Assembly: GCF_000381065.1 (NCBI RefSeq)
Contig: NZ_KB905869.1
Span: forward strand, 1-38,883
From: Propionispira raffinosivorans DSM 20765
GTDB taxonomy: Bacteria > Bacillota > Negativicutes > Selenomonadales > Selenomonadaceae
Length of the DNA: 38,883 bases
Direction: 5' to 3'
The notes beneath the pieces are model-generated. The model did no database searches, was not told the DNA's origin, and saw only the letters and a list, made by a program, of their open reading frames with translations. The stretch's first letter is position 1. Every line of letters begins with the position of its first letter. Positions 1 to 8,441 of this stretch are shown in pieces. The position numbers and the translations under genes were made by a program.

Positions 1-132
1 TCTTAATATCCAACCAATATCTTTTTTCAGTTCTCCATAAATTTCCATCCGACGATATTTAGGCGCAAAAACAATATGATATTGACATCTCCACTTAGTA
101 TGTTCTAAACTTTGTATATCTTTATCTTGCAT
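1..132 (-). CDS. tnpA: IS200/IS605 family transposase TnpA, N-terminal fragment (cut by window edge)
   Basis: TnpA is a small HUH/Y1 transposase that moves single-stranded DNA using terminal hairpins. The first 44 residues are visible and contain the family's opening block, with TKWRCQYHIVFAPKYRR near residues 12-28. The HUH motif and the catalytic tyrosine lie beyond the window edge. The start at 132 is preceded by a strong Shine-Dalgarno (AGGGAGGT on the minus strand). The reading frame is open to the first base of the window, so the truncation is caused by the window edge and not by a visible mutation. Family assignment is confident; whether the gene is intact is unknown. Confidence 0.85.
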   Translation of the reverse strand, partial: MQDKDIQSLEHTKWRCQYHIVFAPKYRRMEIYGELKKDIGWILR

Positions 133-143
133 GATAAAGACCT

Positions 144-193
144 CCCTGTTATTTTTTATGCGGTTGGCTAGACCTGCATTTATTGTAACAGGG
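144..193 (-). promoter_or_regulatory. tnpA leader hairpin that can cover the ribosome binding site
   Basis: On the minus strand CCCTGTTA (193-186) pairs perfectly with TAACAGGG (151-144), enclosing 34 nt. The 3' arm runs into the tnpA Shine-Dalgarno (GGAGG at 145-141). Folding would occlude translation initiation. IS200 is known to keep transposase expression low through a leader structure over its ribosome binding site, so this fits the family. No experimental support is available here. Confidence 0.55.
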
Positions 194-226
194 ATTTTTT
201 TTCGACTAAAGTCAAAACCGTCGATT

Positions 227-245
227 CCGCCGGCTAAGCCGGTGG
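227..245. repeat. IS left-end subterminal hairpin
   Basis: An 8-bp inverted repeat (CCGCCGGC / GCCGGTGG, one G.U pair) with a 3-nt loop sits about 95 bp upstream of the tnpA start. This is the expected position and size for the TnpA-recognised left-end hairpin. Confidence 0.65.
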
Positions 246-267
246 TTTATTTCGAACAGTTAATATG

Positions 268-313
268 AAAAAACCTGTTACGACAAGCAAACACTTGTAG
301 TAACAGGTTTTTT
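268..313. terminator. Bidirectional-looking terminator downstream of the C4-dicarboxylate transporter gene
   Basis: A perfect 14-bp stem (268-281 with 300-313, AAAAAACCTGTTAC) contains a nested ACAAG/CTTGT stem. It is flanked by an A-run on one side and a T-run on the other, so it can work on both strands. It follows the minus-strand gene that stops at 354 and separates it from the IS. Confidence 0.8.
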
Positions 314-353
314 CTATGGAACGCTCAAAGGTCCTTGCGTCAAAATTGTTTAA

Positions 354-1697
354 TTACAGAATTGTATGGGCAAGCACATACCCAACGCAGCATCCCGAAA
401 TAACCCCAATGAATCCTGGGATAATAAAGCTGTGATTAATAACATATTTACCTATTTTAGTTGTGCCTGAACGGTCGAAACCAATACAAGCAAGATCGGA
501 TGGATATGTCGGTAAGAAGAAATATCCATAACAAGCTGAAATGAATGAAAGGATAATCACTGGATCAACCCCAACATTTAGAGCCATTGGAACAACAATC
601 GCAATAGCAGCAGCCTGCGAATTAACCAGCTTCGACGTGAAAAATGCAACAAGTGCATAAGCCCATGGATATGCAGTTACCGTTTGCCCCAAAAATTCTT
701 TTAACAATGTGATATGATTATCAAAAAAAGTATCTGCCATCCAGGCAACACCATAAACAGAAATAAGTGCAACCATGCCGGCACGAAATACCGAACCATT
801 ACCAACGTCTTTTGCTTTTACATCACAAGTCAAAAGGATCAGTGCTGCAACCGTAAGCATCAACATCTGAATCATAACAGTCATAGATAAAGCTTTAGGC
901 GGTTTCCCTGCCGCAGCTGAAAAATGCGGTACAAGATCCGGAAAACTACCAAAAATAGCAATTATTACAATACCTGCGAGAAAAATAAACATCGCCCGAT
1001 AGTATGTCGTTGGTAATTCTTTATCAATTAAGCTTTCTGTATCACCATACACATATTCTTTTTGTTTCGGATCCGAAATAAGTTTTTGAAAATCTTCATC
1101 TTTATCAAGATCTTTACCACGGCGAAGACTCCATAGTGCAGCAAAAACCACACCAGAAAAAGTTGCCGGAATTGCAATCGAAAGGATCTGAACAATACTA
1201 TAGTTATGTCCATGCATCGCCATAAAAGCAACAATCGAAACAATTGCCACAGATGCCGGTGATGCGCAAATCCCCATCTGTGAAGCAATAGACGCTACTG
1301 CCATCGGACGTTCTGGACGAATATTTTGTTTAATTGCTATATCATAGATAATCGGAAACATCGTATAAACAACATGCCCTGTACCACAGAGAACTGTTAA
1401 AAACCACGTGGTAATCGGGGCTAAAATTGTAACGTATTTTGGATTACTACGCAATAATTTTTCGGCATATTTTAACATCACTGTTAACCCGCCTGATGTT
1501 TGCAAAAATCCAGCACACGTTACAACTGCCATGATGGTCAGCATAACATCGATTGGTGGATTTCCTGGTTTGTATCCAAAAACAAAGGTAAAAATAAGAA
1601 GACCAACGCCACTAATTGCAGCAAGACCGATCCCACCATGTCTAACTCCAATAATCAAACACGAAAGTAGAACTAAAAATCCTAAAATAAGTTCCAT
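354..1697 (-). CDS. Anaerobic C4-dicarboxylate transporter, DcuA/DcuB family
   Basis: This 447-residue membrane protein is predicted to exchange fumarate, malate or aspartate for succinate across the cytoplasmic membrane during anaerobic growth. Length and sequence match the Dcu family: an N-terminal pair of helices, then the VKPGNIP-like segment (here YKPGNPPIDV, about residues 42-51), the LLRSNPKYVTILAPI block near residue 90, and about ten further hydrophobic helices. The minus-strand start at 1697 is preceded by AAAGGGTG. It is transcribed alone, away from dapL, and ends at a strong hairpin. DcuA and DcuB cannot be separated safely by sequence reading, so no symbol is given. The family call is firm; the direction of transport is inferred. 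Confidence 0.88.
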   Translation of the reverse strand: MELILGFLVLLSCLIIGVRHGGIGLAAISGVGLLIFTFVFGYKPGNPPIDVMLTIMAVVTCAGFLQTSGGLTVMLKYAEKLLRSNPKYVTILAPITTWFLTVLCGTGHVVYTMFPIIYDIAIKQNIRPERPMAVASIASQMGICASPASVAIVSIVAFMAMHGHNYSIVQILSIAIPATFSGVVFAALWSLRRGKDLDKDEDFQKLISDPKQKEYVYGDTESLIDKELPTTYYRAMFIFLAGIVIIAIFGSFPDLVPHFSAAAGKPPKALSMTVMIQMLMLTVAALILLTCDVKAKDVGNGSVFRAGMVALISVYGVAWMADTFFDNHITLLKEFLGQTVTAYPWAYALVAFFTSKLVNSQAAAIAIVVPMALNVGVDPVIILSFISACYGYFFLPTYPSDLACIGFDRSGTTKIGKYVINHSFIIPGFIGVISGCCVGYVLAHTIL

Positions 1698-2212
1698 TAA
1701 GACTACACCCTTTCAAATTTTGTACAATAATAAGTACTTGTGAAAAACTATACATAATGCCTTTTATCTATACTTCAATACAATTACCCAATAGGCTTTA
1801 ATTGTCTGAACAATATAAATATTATGTACAATCAATTCTTCAACATTTATTATAGTATACTTACGAAGTATAATCAATAGTTATTATAAAATTTTATTAT
1901 TGAAAGTAAAATTTATCGTTTTTGTGCATAATCGCGCCAAATTGATCAAATCAGGGGGGATTTTCACAAAAAAAATTAAAAGCTGCTTATTCACAACTCG
2001 AATAACTATAATTATTATTTATGAAAATACACATTGTATATAGTAGTTCGTTATTTATATCAATTTCTAATTTCGTACCTAAACATAATCTTAATAACAA
2101 TAAAATTCAAACCACCTATATCCGTTGTTAAAAATTTATTGTATAATTATACTAGTTTAAGTTTTAATCCAAAATATAAATTTTCATCGATCAAACAGGA
2201 GGACCACATTAT
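1698..2212. other. Divergent AT-rich spacer between the C4-dicarboxylate transporter gene and dapL
   Basis: About 515 bp of AT-rich DNA separate two divergent starts. It must hold both promoters. A TATAAT occurs at 2142-2147 on the plus strand, but no convincing -35 lies at the right distance. A run of six G at 1953-1958 stands out in otherwise AT-rich sequence. I see no supported gene, RNA or repeat. Confidence 0.5.
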
Positions 2213-3448
2213 ATGGCTTTTATTAATGAAAACTATTTAAAACTGCCCGGCAGTTATCTATTTGCAGAAATTGCTCGTCGTGTAACAAGCTTTAAAGACG
2301 AAAATCCAACCGCGGACATTATCCGCCTTGGTATTGGCGATGTTACACAGCCGCTTCCAGCTGCCTGCATTCAAGCAATGCATACTGCAGTTGACGAATT
2401 AGCAAAGCAGGAAACATTTCGCGGTTATGGCCCAGAACAAGGGTATGATTTTTTAATTGAAAAAATCATTGAAACAAATTATACAAAACGCGGTATCACG
2501 ATTGGCAAGGATGAAATTTTTGTCAGCGATGGTTCGAAAAGTGATTGTGGTAACATTCAAGAAATTTTTGGCACAAATAACATCGTTGCCATTACAGACC
2601 CTGTATATCCGGTTTACCTCGATACAAACATCATGGCTGGTCGCACCGGAATTTTAACCGAAAATGGCACCTTTGAAAAAGTAACGTATATGCCATGTAC
2701 GGCTGAAAACAACTTCACCCCAGAACTGCCAAAAAACAGAGTAGATATGATTTATTTATGTTGTCCAAACAATCCAACCGGCACAACTCTTTCACGTGAA
2801 GCATTAACTGAGTGGGTCAATTACGCCCGCAAAAATGAATCCATTATATTATTTGATGCAGCATATGCAGCTTATATTACGGAAGAAGATGTGCCTCGTT
2901 CTATTTATGAAATTGAAGGCGCCAAAGAAGTTGCAATTGAATTTCGTTCCTTCTCCAAAACAGCTGGTTTCACTGGAACACGCTGTGGCTACACGGTCAT
3001 TCCCAAAACAGTAACAGGCCGTGCTCAAGATGGCAGCAAACATGATTTTAATAAATTATGGAACCGTCGCCATACAACAAAATTTAATGGTACAGCCTAT
3101 ATCATTCAACGTGGTGCTGAAGCTGTTTATTCAGTAGAAGGACAAGCCCAAATCAAAGAGACCATCAATTATTATATGGCAAATGCAAAAATCATCCGTG
3201 AGGGCCTGCAAGCAGCCGGCATCCAAGCCTTTGGCGGCGTTAATGCCCCTTACATCTGGCTCAAAACTCCAAACAATATGCCTTCGTGGGATTTCTTTGA
3301 TAAACTTCTGCATGAAGTCAATATTGTTGGTACACCAGGTGCAGGTTTTGGTCCATCGGGCGAAGGATATTTCCGCCTCACCTCTTTTGGTAATAAAGAA
3401 AATACGAAGCGTGCCATTGAACGCATCAAAACAAAATTAAAATTCTAA
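2213..3448 (+). CDS. dapL: LL-diaminopimelate aminotransferase
   Basis: DapL is a PLP-dependent class I/II aminotransferase that converts tetrahydrodipicolinate directly to LL-2,6-diaminopimelate with glutamate as amino donor. It serves lysine and peptidoglycan synthesis and bypasses the succinylase and acetylase routes. The 411-residue length matches the family. Diagnostic segments include [12 protein letters not shown] (residues 38-49), [13 protein letters not shown] (69-81) and the PLP lysine in [10 protein letters not shown] (Lys249). The start has an AGGAGG eleven bases upstream. It is a single-gene unit, flanked upstream by the divergent spacer and downstream by a strong terminator. The assignment is confident. 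Confidence 0.95.
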   Translation: MAFINENYLKLPGSYLFAEIARRVTSFKDENPTADIIRLGIGDVTQPLPAACIQAMHTAVDELAKQETFRGYGPEQGYDFLIEKIIETNYTKRGITIGKDEIFVSDGSKSDCGNIQEIFGTNNIVAITDPVYPVYLDTNIMAGRTGILTENGTFEKVTYMPCTAENNFTPELPKNRVDMIYLCCPNNPTGTTLSREALTEWVNYARKNESIILFDAAYAAYITEEDVPRSIYEIEGAKEVAIEFRSFSKTAGFTGTRCGYTVIPKTVTGRAQDGSKHDFNKLWNRRHTTKFNGTAYIIQRGAEAVYSVEGQAQIKETINYYMANAKIIREGLQAAGIQAFGGVNAPYIWLKTPNNMPSWDFFDKLLHEVNIVGTPGAGFGPSGEGYFRLTSFGNKENTKRAIERIKTKLKF

Positions 3449-3458
3449 GACTCCTGCT

Positions 3459-3492
3459 AAAAATGCCGGCTCACCAGAGTCCGGCATTTTTT
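3459..3492 (+). terminator. Rho-independent terminator of dapL
   Basis: An 11-bp perfect stem (3459-3469 with 3481-3491, AAAAATGCCGG) with an 11-nt loop is followed by a T-run, ten bases after the dapL stop codon. Confidence 0.85.
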
Positions 3493-3617
3493 ATACCCAA
3501 AATCAGTTGTTTTCGATTGCAGTCTAAAGATCCGTATTACAAATTTTGTATTTACTTTCCGTCTTGATTCAGCTAATATTAAAGATAGAATATTTTTCAG
3601 GAGGACATTTATTTCTT

Positions 3618-4850
3618 ATGCATACACCAAATTTACAAGAATTACTAATTTGCCGCGATATATTAAACGACAAAACAATAAAAATTTTTCTCGAAGCAAT
3701 TGCGAACCCGCAACAAACTGCAGAGCAGCACAAGCTCGCTGCTGCGCTGATCGACCAGGCAGAAGCTCTTGGTTTATCAGGTAATTTACTCCGTTCTTAT
3801 TTCATTCATCTGCTCGCTCAGGGACAAAACACAGCAGCACAGATGACAGAAAAATCGAACGGAAAAATTGGTGAAAGCCTTCACCATGCATTTTTTCATG
3901 ACATGGAGCTTTTTTATGAAATATTTCATATTTTACCAAGCACTCTATTCCATACAAACATGCTTGATAATTATATTCCAACAAAAAAAACGGATTTACC
4001 TGCTTTCAACAGCTTAAATGCAGAAATTAACCAAACAGATAACCCTACAGCACTGACAAATGCCTTTTTAAATTATTATCAAGCCTATGGTTCCGGGGAT
4101 ATTGCAAACTATCGTGCTTTTCATTGGGACAAGGAAAAAAAGCTCATTGGCATCCGGCATTTTGAAGCAATAAAGTTAACGGATCTTGTTGGATATCAGC
4201 ACCAGAAAGATTTATTGATTCAAAATACAGAAGCTTTTGCTACGGGCAAACCAGCAAACAATGTATTGCTCGTCGGCGCTCGCGGCACAGGGAAATCATC
4301 CTCTGTCAAAGCTCTAGCCAATACATATTATGAAAAAGGTCTCCGGCTTATTCAAATCAGCAAAAGCCAGCTAATTGAACTGCCAAAAATCATGGAAGCG
4401 CTTCGTCAGCTTGCCAGTAAAAAATTCATTCTTTTTTTAGATGATTTATCTTTTGAACCATTTGAAATTGAATATAAATATCTAAAATCAGCTATTGAAG
4501 GTGGTGTTGAATCTAGACCTGACAACGTTCTTATTTATGCAACGTCCAACCGACGCCATATCATAAAAGAAAATTGGCAAGACCGCGATGATACCCAAGA
4601 TGAATTATATCGAGCTGACAGCGTGAACGAAACAATTTCACTTTCCGATCGTTTTGGTCTTACGATACATTTTCTTTCACCAAATCAAGATGAATATCTG
4701 GCAATTATTGATCATCTTCTGCAAAAAGAAAAAATAGTTTTAGATAAAGAAGATTTAAGAATTCAAGCCTTACGCTGGGAGATGACACATTCTGGCCGCA
4801 GCGGCCGAGTTGCCCAGCAATTTGTAACGAGTTATTTAGGAAATCTTTAA
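3618..4850 (+). CDS. DUF815-family P-loop ATPase
   Basis: This 410-residue protein belongs to the DUF815 group of AAA-like ATPases, whose physiological role is not established. A helical N-terminal region of about 190 residues is followed by the ATPase domain. Walker A is GARGTGKSS (residues 220-228) and Walker B is FILFLDDLSFE (270-280). The C-terminal part contains SGRSGRVAQQF, usual in this family. The reading frame extends upstream to a TTG, but that extension encodes the AGGAGG ribosome binding site, so the ATG at 3618 was chosen even though the spacing is long (13 nt). It stands alone between two terminators. The family is confident; the function is unknown. Confidence 0.85.
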   Translation: MHTPNLQELLICRDILNDKTIKIFLEAIANPQQTAEQHKLAAALIDQAEALGLSGNLLRSYFIHLLAQGQNTAAQMTEKSNGKIGESLHHAFFHDMELFYEIFHILPSTLFHTNMLDNYIPTKKTDLPAFNSLNAEINQTDNPTALTNAFLNYYQAYGSGDIANYRAFHWDKEKKLIGIRHFEAIKLTDLVGYQHQKDLLIQNTEAFATGKPANNVLLVGARGTGKSSSVKALANTYYEKGLRLIQISKSQLIELPKIMEALRQLASKKFILFLDDLSFEPFEIEYKYLKSAIEGGVESRPDNVLIYATSNRRHIIKENWQDRDDTQDELYRADSVNETISLSDRFGLTIHFLSPNQDEYLAIIDHLLQKEKIVLDKEDLRIQALRWEMTHSGRSGRVAQQFVTSYLGNL

Positions 4851-4867
4851 TCTCATTCTCTTGAAAT

Positions 4868-4914
4868 AAAAAAAGAATCAGAAAGCACTAAAATGCTCTT
4901 CTGATTCTTTTTTA
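4868..4914. terminator. Shared bidirectional terminator between convergent genes
   Basis: A 15-bp stem (AAAAAAGAATCAGAA with TTCTGATTCTTTTTT) contains a nested AGCA/TGCT. It has A- and T-runs on its flanks and lies between the DUF815 gene and the minus-strand lipid kinase, whose stop codon it touches. Confidence 0.8.
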
Positions 4915-5799
4915 TTTTTTTGTATAAAATAGTTTCATTTTCCCCGGCAGCGTGGTAATTGTTAGCGGTAATCTAGGTCCAAGCTCGCCATCTAAATCAC
5001 TATCTAATTGTACAGCACACTCAATTGTGATATTTTTCGCTTGCAGATAGATTACATTTTTGCGAGTTGTTATGTTTTTCCCTGCCATAAGTTCTGCTGT
5101 TAATGACATAAGATCTTGAATTTTACATTTTTTAACAAGCAACAGATCGAGCAGCCCATCATTGACTTTTGCATTCACAGCAACATTTTTCAAGCTGCCG
5201 ACTGTTCCACTGTTCAAAATTAGAAATAAAAATACTTTTTCGGAAAAAACATGCTCATCGGCATGAATTGTCATGGGAAAAGCTCTAAAGTGAGGAAGTT
5301 CACCCAGACCACGCAAATAATATGCCATTTTTCCTAAGGCATTTTTAAGCCGGCGGTCTACTTCATGCGCAACACAAGTTAGCATTCCGGCACTCGCTAC
5401 ATTAATGAAATAACCAGTGCCTATCTTCCCGATATCAATCGGAATTGTCTCCCCACTGGCAATGGTATCAATGTAAGCATCTAAATCCACATCAATCCCC
5501 AAAAAAGAAGCAAAGTCATTTGATGTACCACTGGCAAGGATGCCAATTGGCAAATCAATTCCTTCATGAATCATAATATTGATAATTTCATGCAAAGTTC
5601 CATCACCGCCAGCAATAATCACACCATCGACTTCAATATTACGGATAAAATGACCAAATGGCTGCAAATTTTCTTTCTGCGTTCGATACGGAATTACGAT
5701 ACAATCACGCTGCAGGAATTTTGCAATCATATCATCTAGTTTATACTTAAATGTTGCATCACCGGAAATTGGATTATAAACTAAAATCAGTTTTTTCAT
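4912..5799 (-). CDS. Diacylglycerol kinase-family lipid kinase (YegS/BmrU type)
   Basis: The 295-residue protein has the DAGK catalytic fold: N-terminal KKLILVYNPISG, the nucleotide-binding GGDGT at residues 64-68, and LPIGILASGTSNDFA, which carries the conserved GTxNDFA-type motif. Such enzymes phosphorylate diacylglycerol or related lipids at the membrane for phospholipid recycling. The substrate cannot be told from sequence. It lies 20 bp downstream of the flippase gene at 5820-7457 on the same strand, so the two are probably cotranscribed and may both act on envelope lipids. Several subgroups share this fold, so the symbol is left empty. Confidence 0.85.
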   Translation of the reverse strand: MKKLILVYNPISGDATFKYKLDDMIAKFLQRDCIVIPYRTQKENLQPFGHFIRNIEVDGVIIAGGDGTLHEIINIMIHEGIDLPIGILASGTSNDFASFLGIDVDLDAYIDTIASGETIPIDIGKIGTGYFINVASAGMLTCVAHEVDRRLKNALGKMAYYLRGLGELPHFRAFPMTIHADEHVFSEKVFLFLILNSGTVGSLKNVAVNAKVNDGLLDLLLVKKCKIQDLMSLTAELMAGKNITTRKNVIYLQAKNITIECAVQLDSDLDGELGPRLPLTITTLPGKMKLFYTKK

Positions 5800-5819
5800 C
5801 TCGCTACCTACCTTTACAA

Positions 5820-7457
5820 CTATGCTTTAAAAACACCAATACGGCGCAAGAGTTTTATACCGCAATTTCCAATGACTGGTATTCGCTCCATATCCGTCTC
5901 ATTGATACCACCCATCAGAAACAAAACGACTAAATATACAATGCAGCCAATAAAAACTGCACTAAATGTTGCCAGCGCATTCGCTGCTGTATAAACCAAA
6001 ATATAATGATATGAAAAATAAACCGCTCCTGCCATAACACCAGCCGAAGCAATGGTCTTCAACACTTGTCTAAGTTCCATTTTATAGCCAATATACTTAT
6101 ACAGAAAATATAAATTAAGGATTGCCGCCAGACCAATGTCAGCAACCGTTGCCCAGGCTGCTCCCATAATACCAAGTGCTGGCTGTGCCGTAAGAACCCA
6201 ATTTAAGATTACTTTTACAACGGCCGCTAAAACCATATTGATCATTGGTATTGAAGTATGCCCCAGCCCCTGCAAAACACCCGTTGTAACTTGGTGTATC
6301 CCTAGCAGAACAATGCTAAATGAAGATACCCAAACAGCTGGCCCGGCCCCTGGTGCATTATAAATAATTGAGGAAATCGGCACATCGAGCATAAGGACAA
6401 TGATAAAAGCTGGAAAACAAATAAAATTAGAGATACGTAAAGCTGCCGCAGTTTGATTAAACGACCGCACCGTATCCTTCAAAGCTTTTGCTTCGGCAAT
6501 GGCCGGAACAATACTGACAGCTAAAGATGCCGTAAGAATTGTCGCCAAATTAACTAGCGGTACTGCCATCCCTGTTAAATAGCCAAAAAGTTCTGTAGCT
6601 TCATTTACATTGTATCCCGCAATTTCCAGTCTTGCCGGAACAATCAGCAAATCAAGGTTTGATACAATTGGCAGCATAACGCTAGCTGCCGAAACCGGCA
6701 GTGCCAACGCAAAAATTCTTTTTATAATTGTAAAACTAGATATTTTTTTAACATCCACATTCACCGGTTCTAAATGCTGTCCATAATCACGAATAATATC
6801 ACGTTCCAATTTCCAGTGATAATATACCAAAACAATAACACCGGTTATCGCACCAGCACAAGCACCTAAACTTGCACCAGCTGCAGCGTATTCAAGCCCC
6901 CAGGGCAAAAATAGATTGGCAAATAAAATCATAGTGATAACGCGAAAAATCTGTTCAACAATCTGAGATACTGCGGTCGGCGTCATGCGCTGCCATCCTT
7001 GCAGATATCCCCGTGAACTTGCTAAAAGCGTAACAAAAAAAATCGCTGGAGCCAGAGCTACTACGGAGTAGTACGCCCTAGAATCACGAATAAACTGCCA
7101 ATCAATCAGCCATTGCGCTCCGAAATAGGTCAAGATACTAAAAAATAAACCTGTAAAAAACATGAGCCCCATCGATACACGAAAAATCCGTCGAGCGCCT
7201 AATATATCTTTGAGTGCTACCCGCTCCGCTGTTATAATTGAAATAGCTACTGGCACACCAGCTGTCGAGACACTAAGTGCTAATAAATAAATTGGGAAAG
7301 CCATCTGATACAAACCAATGCCTTCGCCGCCAAGTACACGGGACACAAAAATCCAGTTTAAAGACCCGATGACTTTAACAACAATCCCGGCTATCGTGAG
7401 AATAAAAGTGCCTTTAAGGAAAGACTCACCTTTATTTTCTTTTTTCTCTTTTACCAT
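5820..7457 (-). CDS. Polysaccharide/lipid flippase of the MOP superfamily (SpoVB/YtgP-like)
   Basis: This 545-residue protein has about 14 hydrophobic helices and the N-terminal signature FLKGTFILTIAGIVVKVIGS (about 13-32), followed by RVLGGEGIGLYQMAFPIY, typical of the SpoVB/YtgP/MurJ-like group. Members move undecaprenyl-linked cell wall or polysaccharide precursors across the membrane; SpoVB is needed for the spore cortex in Bacillus. Whether this copy acts in sporulation or general envelope synthesis cannot be decided here. The ribosome binding site for the ATG at 7457 is weak (GGTAGGTG is about 20 nt away), so the start is less certain than the family. It is the first gene of a likely two-gene unit with the lipid kinase. 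Confidence 0.85.
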   Translation of the reverse strand: MVKEKKENKGESFLKGTFILTIAGIVVKVIGSLNWIFVSRVLGGEGIGLYQMAFPIYLLALSVSTAGVPVAISIITAERVALKDILGARRIFRVSMGLMFFTGLFFSILTYFGAQWLIDWQFIRDSRAYYSVVALAPAIFFVTLLASSRGYLQGWQRMTPTAVSQIVEQIFRVITMILFANLFLPWGLEYAAAGASLGACAGAITGVIVLVYYHWKLERDIIRDYGQHLEPVNVDVKKISSFTIIKRIFALALPVSAASVMLPIVSNLDLLIVPARLEIAGYNVNEATELFGYLTGMAVPLVNLATILTASLAVSIVPAIAEAKALKDTVRSFNQTAAALRISNFICFPAFIIVLMLDVPISSIIYNAPGAGPAVWVSSFSIVLLGIHQVTTGVLQGLGHTSIPMINMVLAAVVKVILNWVLTAQPALGIMGAAWATVADIGLAAILNLYFLYKYIGYKMELRQVLKTIASAGVMAGAVYFSYHYILVYTAANALATFSAVFIGCIVYLVVLFLMGGINETDMERIPVIGNCGIKLLRRIGVFKA

Positions 7458-7647
7458 GTTCTGACTAATAATTGTATAACACCTACCTTAAAGAAAACTT
7501 TCACTTTCCTTTTTACCCTTAAAGTATATATAATATAGCTATAGGAATAAATCAAACGCCTGAGCATTCTATTGCTTTGACAACTAAAAAATTATATCAT
7601 TTCTCTGACAAGTATTCCAGTACTAATTTATCAAGAAGGTGACCTCC

Positions 7648-8412
7648 GTGAAAAACAATCTTTTAGGATTCAACGTCAACATTGGTCTAACTAAACCAGA
7701 AAACATCATCAACCGCGATGCAGACTGCCCGTTTTGTGATCGCGAAAGCCTCACCGATGTCATTGATTGTTCTGGTGAAATGCTGCTTATCCAAAATAAG
7801 TACAAAGTCTTACAAGACTCCGATCAAACTGTATTGATTGAAAGTAGCACCTGCGAAACCGATATTCCTGAATATACCAAAGAACATATGCACGATTTGA
7901 TCCATTTTGGCGTAAAACATTGGTTTAACATGATTGATTCTCATAAATACAAGTCTGTATTATTTTTTAAAAACCATGGTCCCCTATCGGGTGGTACAAT
8001 CCGCCATCCTCATATGCAGATTGTGGGCCTAAAATCCATGGATGATCAGCTGATGTTTGATCCACGTGAATTCTCCGGTATTACAATTGACAAGCACGCT
8101 GGTGTTGAATTTAACATTTCAACCTATCCGCGCATTGGTTTTTCCGAATTCAATGTCGTGCCGAATACCAATGACAAATTGGATCAAATTGCTGATTACA
8201 TACAAATTGCCGTAGATTATCTCATGAACCATTTCACAAAACGCTGTAAAAGTTACAATTTATTCTTTTATCTGGTTGATGGACTTATTCGTGTGAAAAT
8301 CATGCCGCGTTTTGCTACATCCCCATTATTCATCGGCTATAACATCCATTTTCGTCCTAATAATTTAGAGATAATTGTCAACGAGCTGCAAACGATTTAC
8401 TTTAAAAAATAG
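7648..8412 (+). CDS. DUF4931-family protein related to galactose-1-phosphate uridylyltransferase / HIT proteins
   Basis: This 254-residue protein resembles the GalT branch of the HIT superfamily. A CPFC pair (residues 27-30) matches the N-terminal zinc ligands of GalT. The segment KNHGPLSGGTIRHPHMQIVG (about 108-127) carries the HxHxQ-type active site, where the central histidine forms the nucleotidyl intermediate in GalT. The domain order and length fit DUF4931 rather than a canonical GalT, which is longer. A GTG at 7648 is chosen as start because AAGGTGA lies at the proper distance; an upstream in-frame GTG at 7639 overlaps that site. It is a single-gene unit. A nucleotidyl-transfer or hydrolase activity is likely; the substrate is unknown. 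Confidence 0.75.
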   Translation: MKNNLLGFNVNIGLTKPENIINRDADCPFCDRESLTDVIDCSGEMLLIQNKYKVLQDSDQTVLIESSTCETDIPEYTKEHMHDLIHFGVKHWFNMIDSHKYKSVLFFKNHGPLSGGTIRHPHMQIVGLKSMDDQLMFDPREFSGITIDKHAGVEFNISTYPRIGFSEFNVVPNTNDKLDQIADYIQIAVDYLMNHFTKRCKSYNLFFYLVDGLIRVKIMPRFATSPLFIGYNIHFRPNNLEIIVNELQTIYFKK

Positions 8413-8441
8413 CAGAGGGTTTTTAAACCCTCTGTTTTTTT
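8413..8441. terminator. Terminator between convergent DUF4931 gene and prfC
   Basis: A 10-bp perfect stem CAGAGGGTTT / AAACCCTCTG with a 2-nt loop is followed by seven T on the plus strand. It begins right after the plus-strand stop codon and reaches the prfC stop codon. Confidence 0.85.

Larger units (their letters stand above)
1..262 (-). mobile_element. IS200/IS605-type insertion sequence, left-end portion (runs off the window)
   Basis: The start of a tnpA gene, its leader and a subterminal hairpin lie here in the arrangement usual for the left end of IS200/IS605 elements. The hairpin at 227-245 has an 8-bp stem with one G.U pair and a TAA loop. It resembles the hairpin at 38623-38640 near the other window edge, as the left and right ends of one IS family often do. 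The exact cleavage boundary cannot be set from one copy; it should lie just beyond the hairpin, around 250-265, close to the dcu terminator. The rest of the element is outside the window. Confidence 0.75.

Noticed and set aside
1938..1954. FNR-like TTGATCAAAT in the dcu-dapL spacer
   Set aside because: The half-sites overlap and lack the four-base gap of an FNR box (TTGAT-N4-ATCAA).
2142..2147. TATAAT as dapL promoter
   Set aside because: No -35 hexamer at 16-18 bp upstream; left as an unassigned motif.
2034..2240. 68-codon open frame running into the dapL start
   Set aside because: No ribosome binding site, AT-driven composition, and it overlaps the dapL Shine-Dalgarno and start in another frame.
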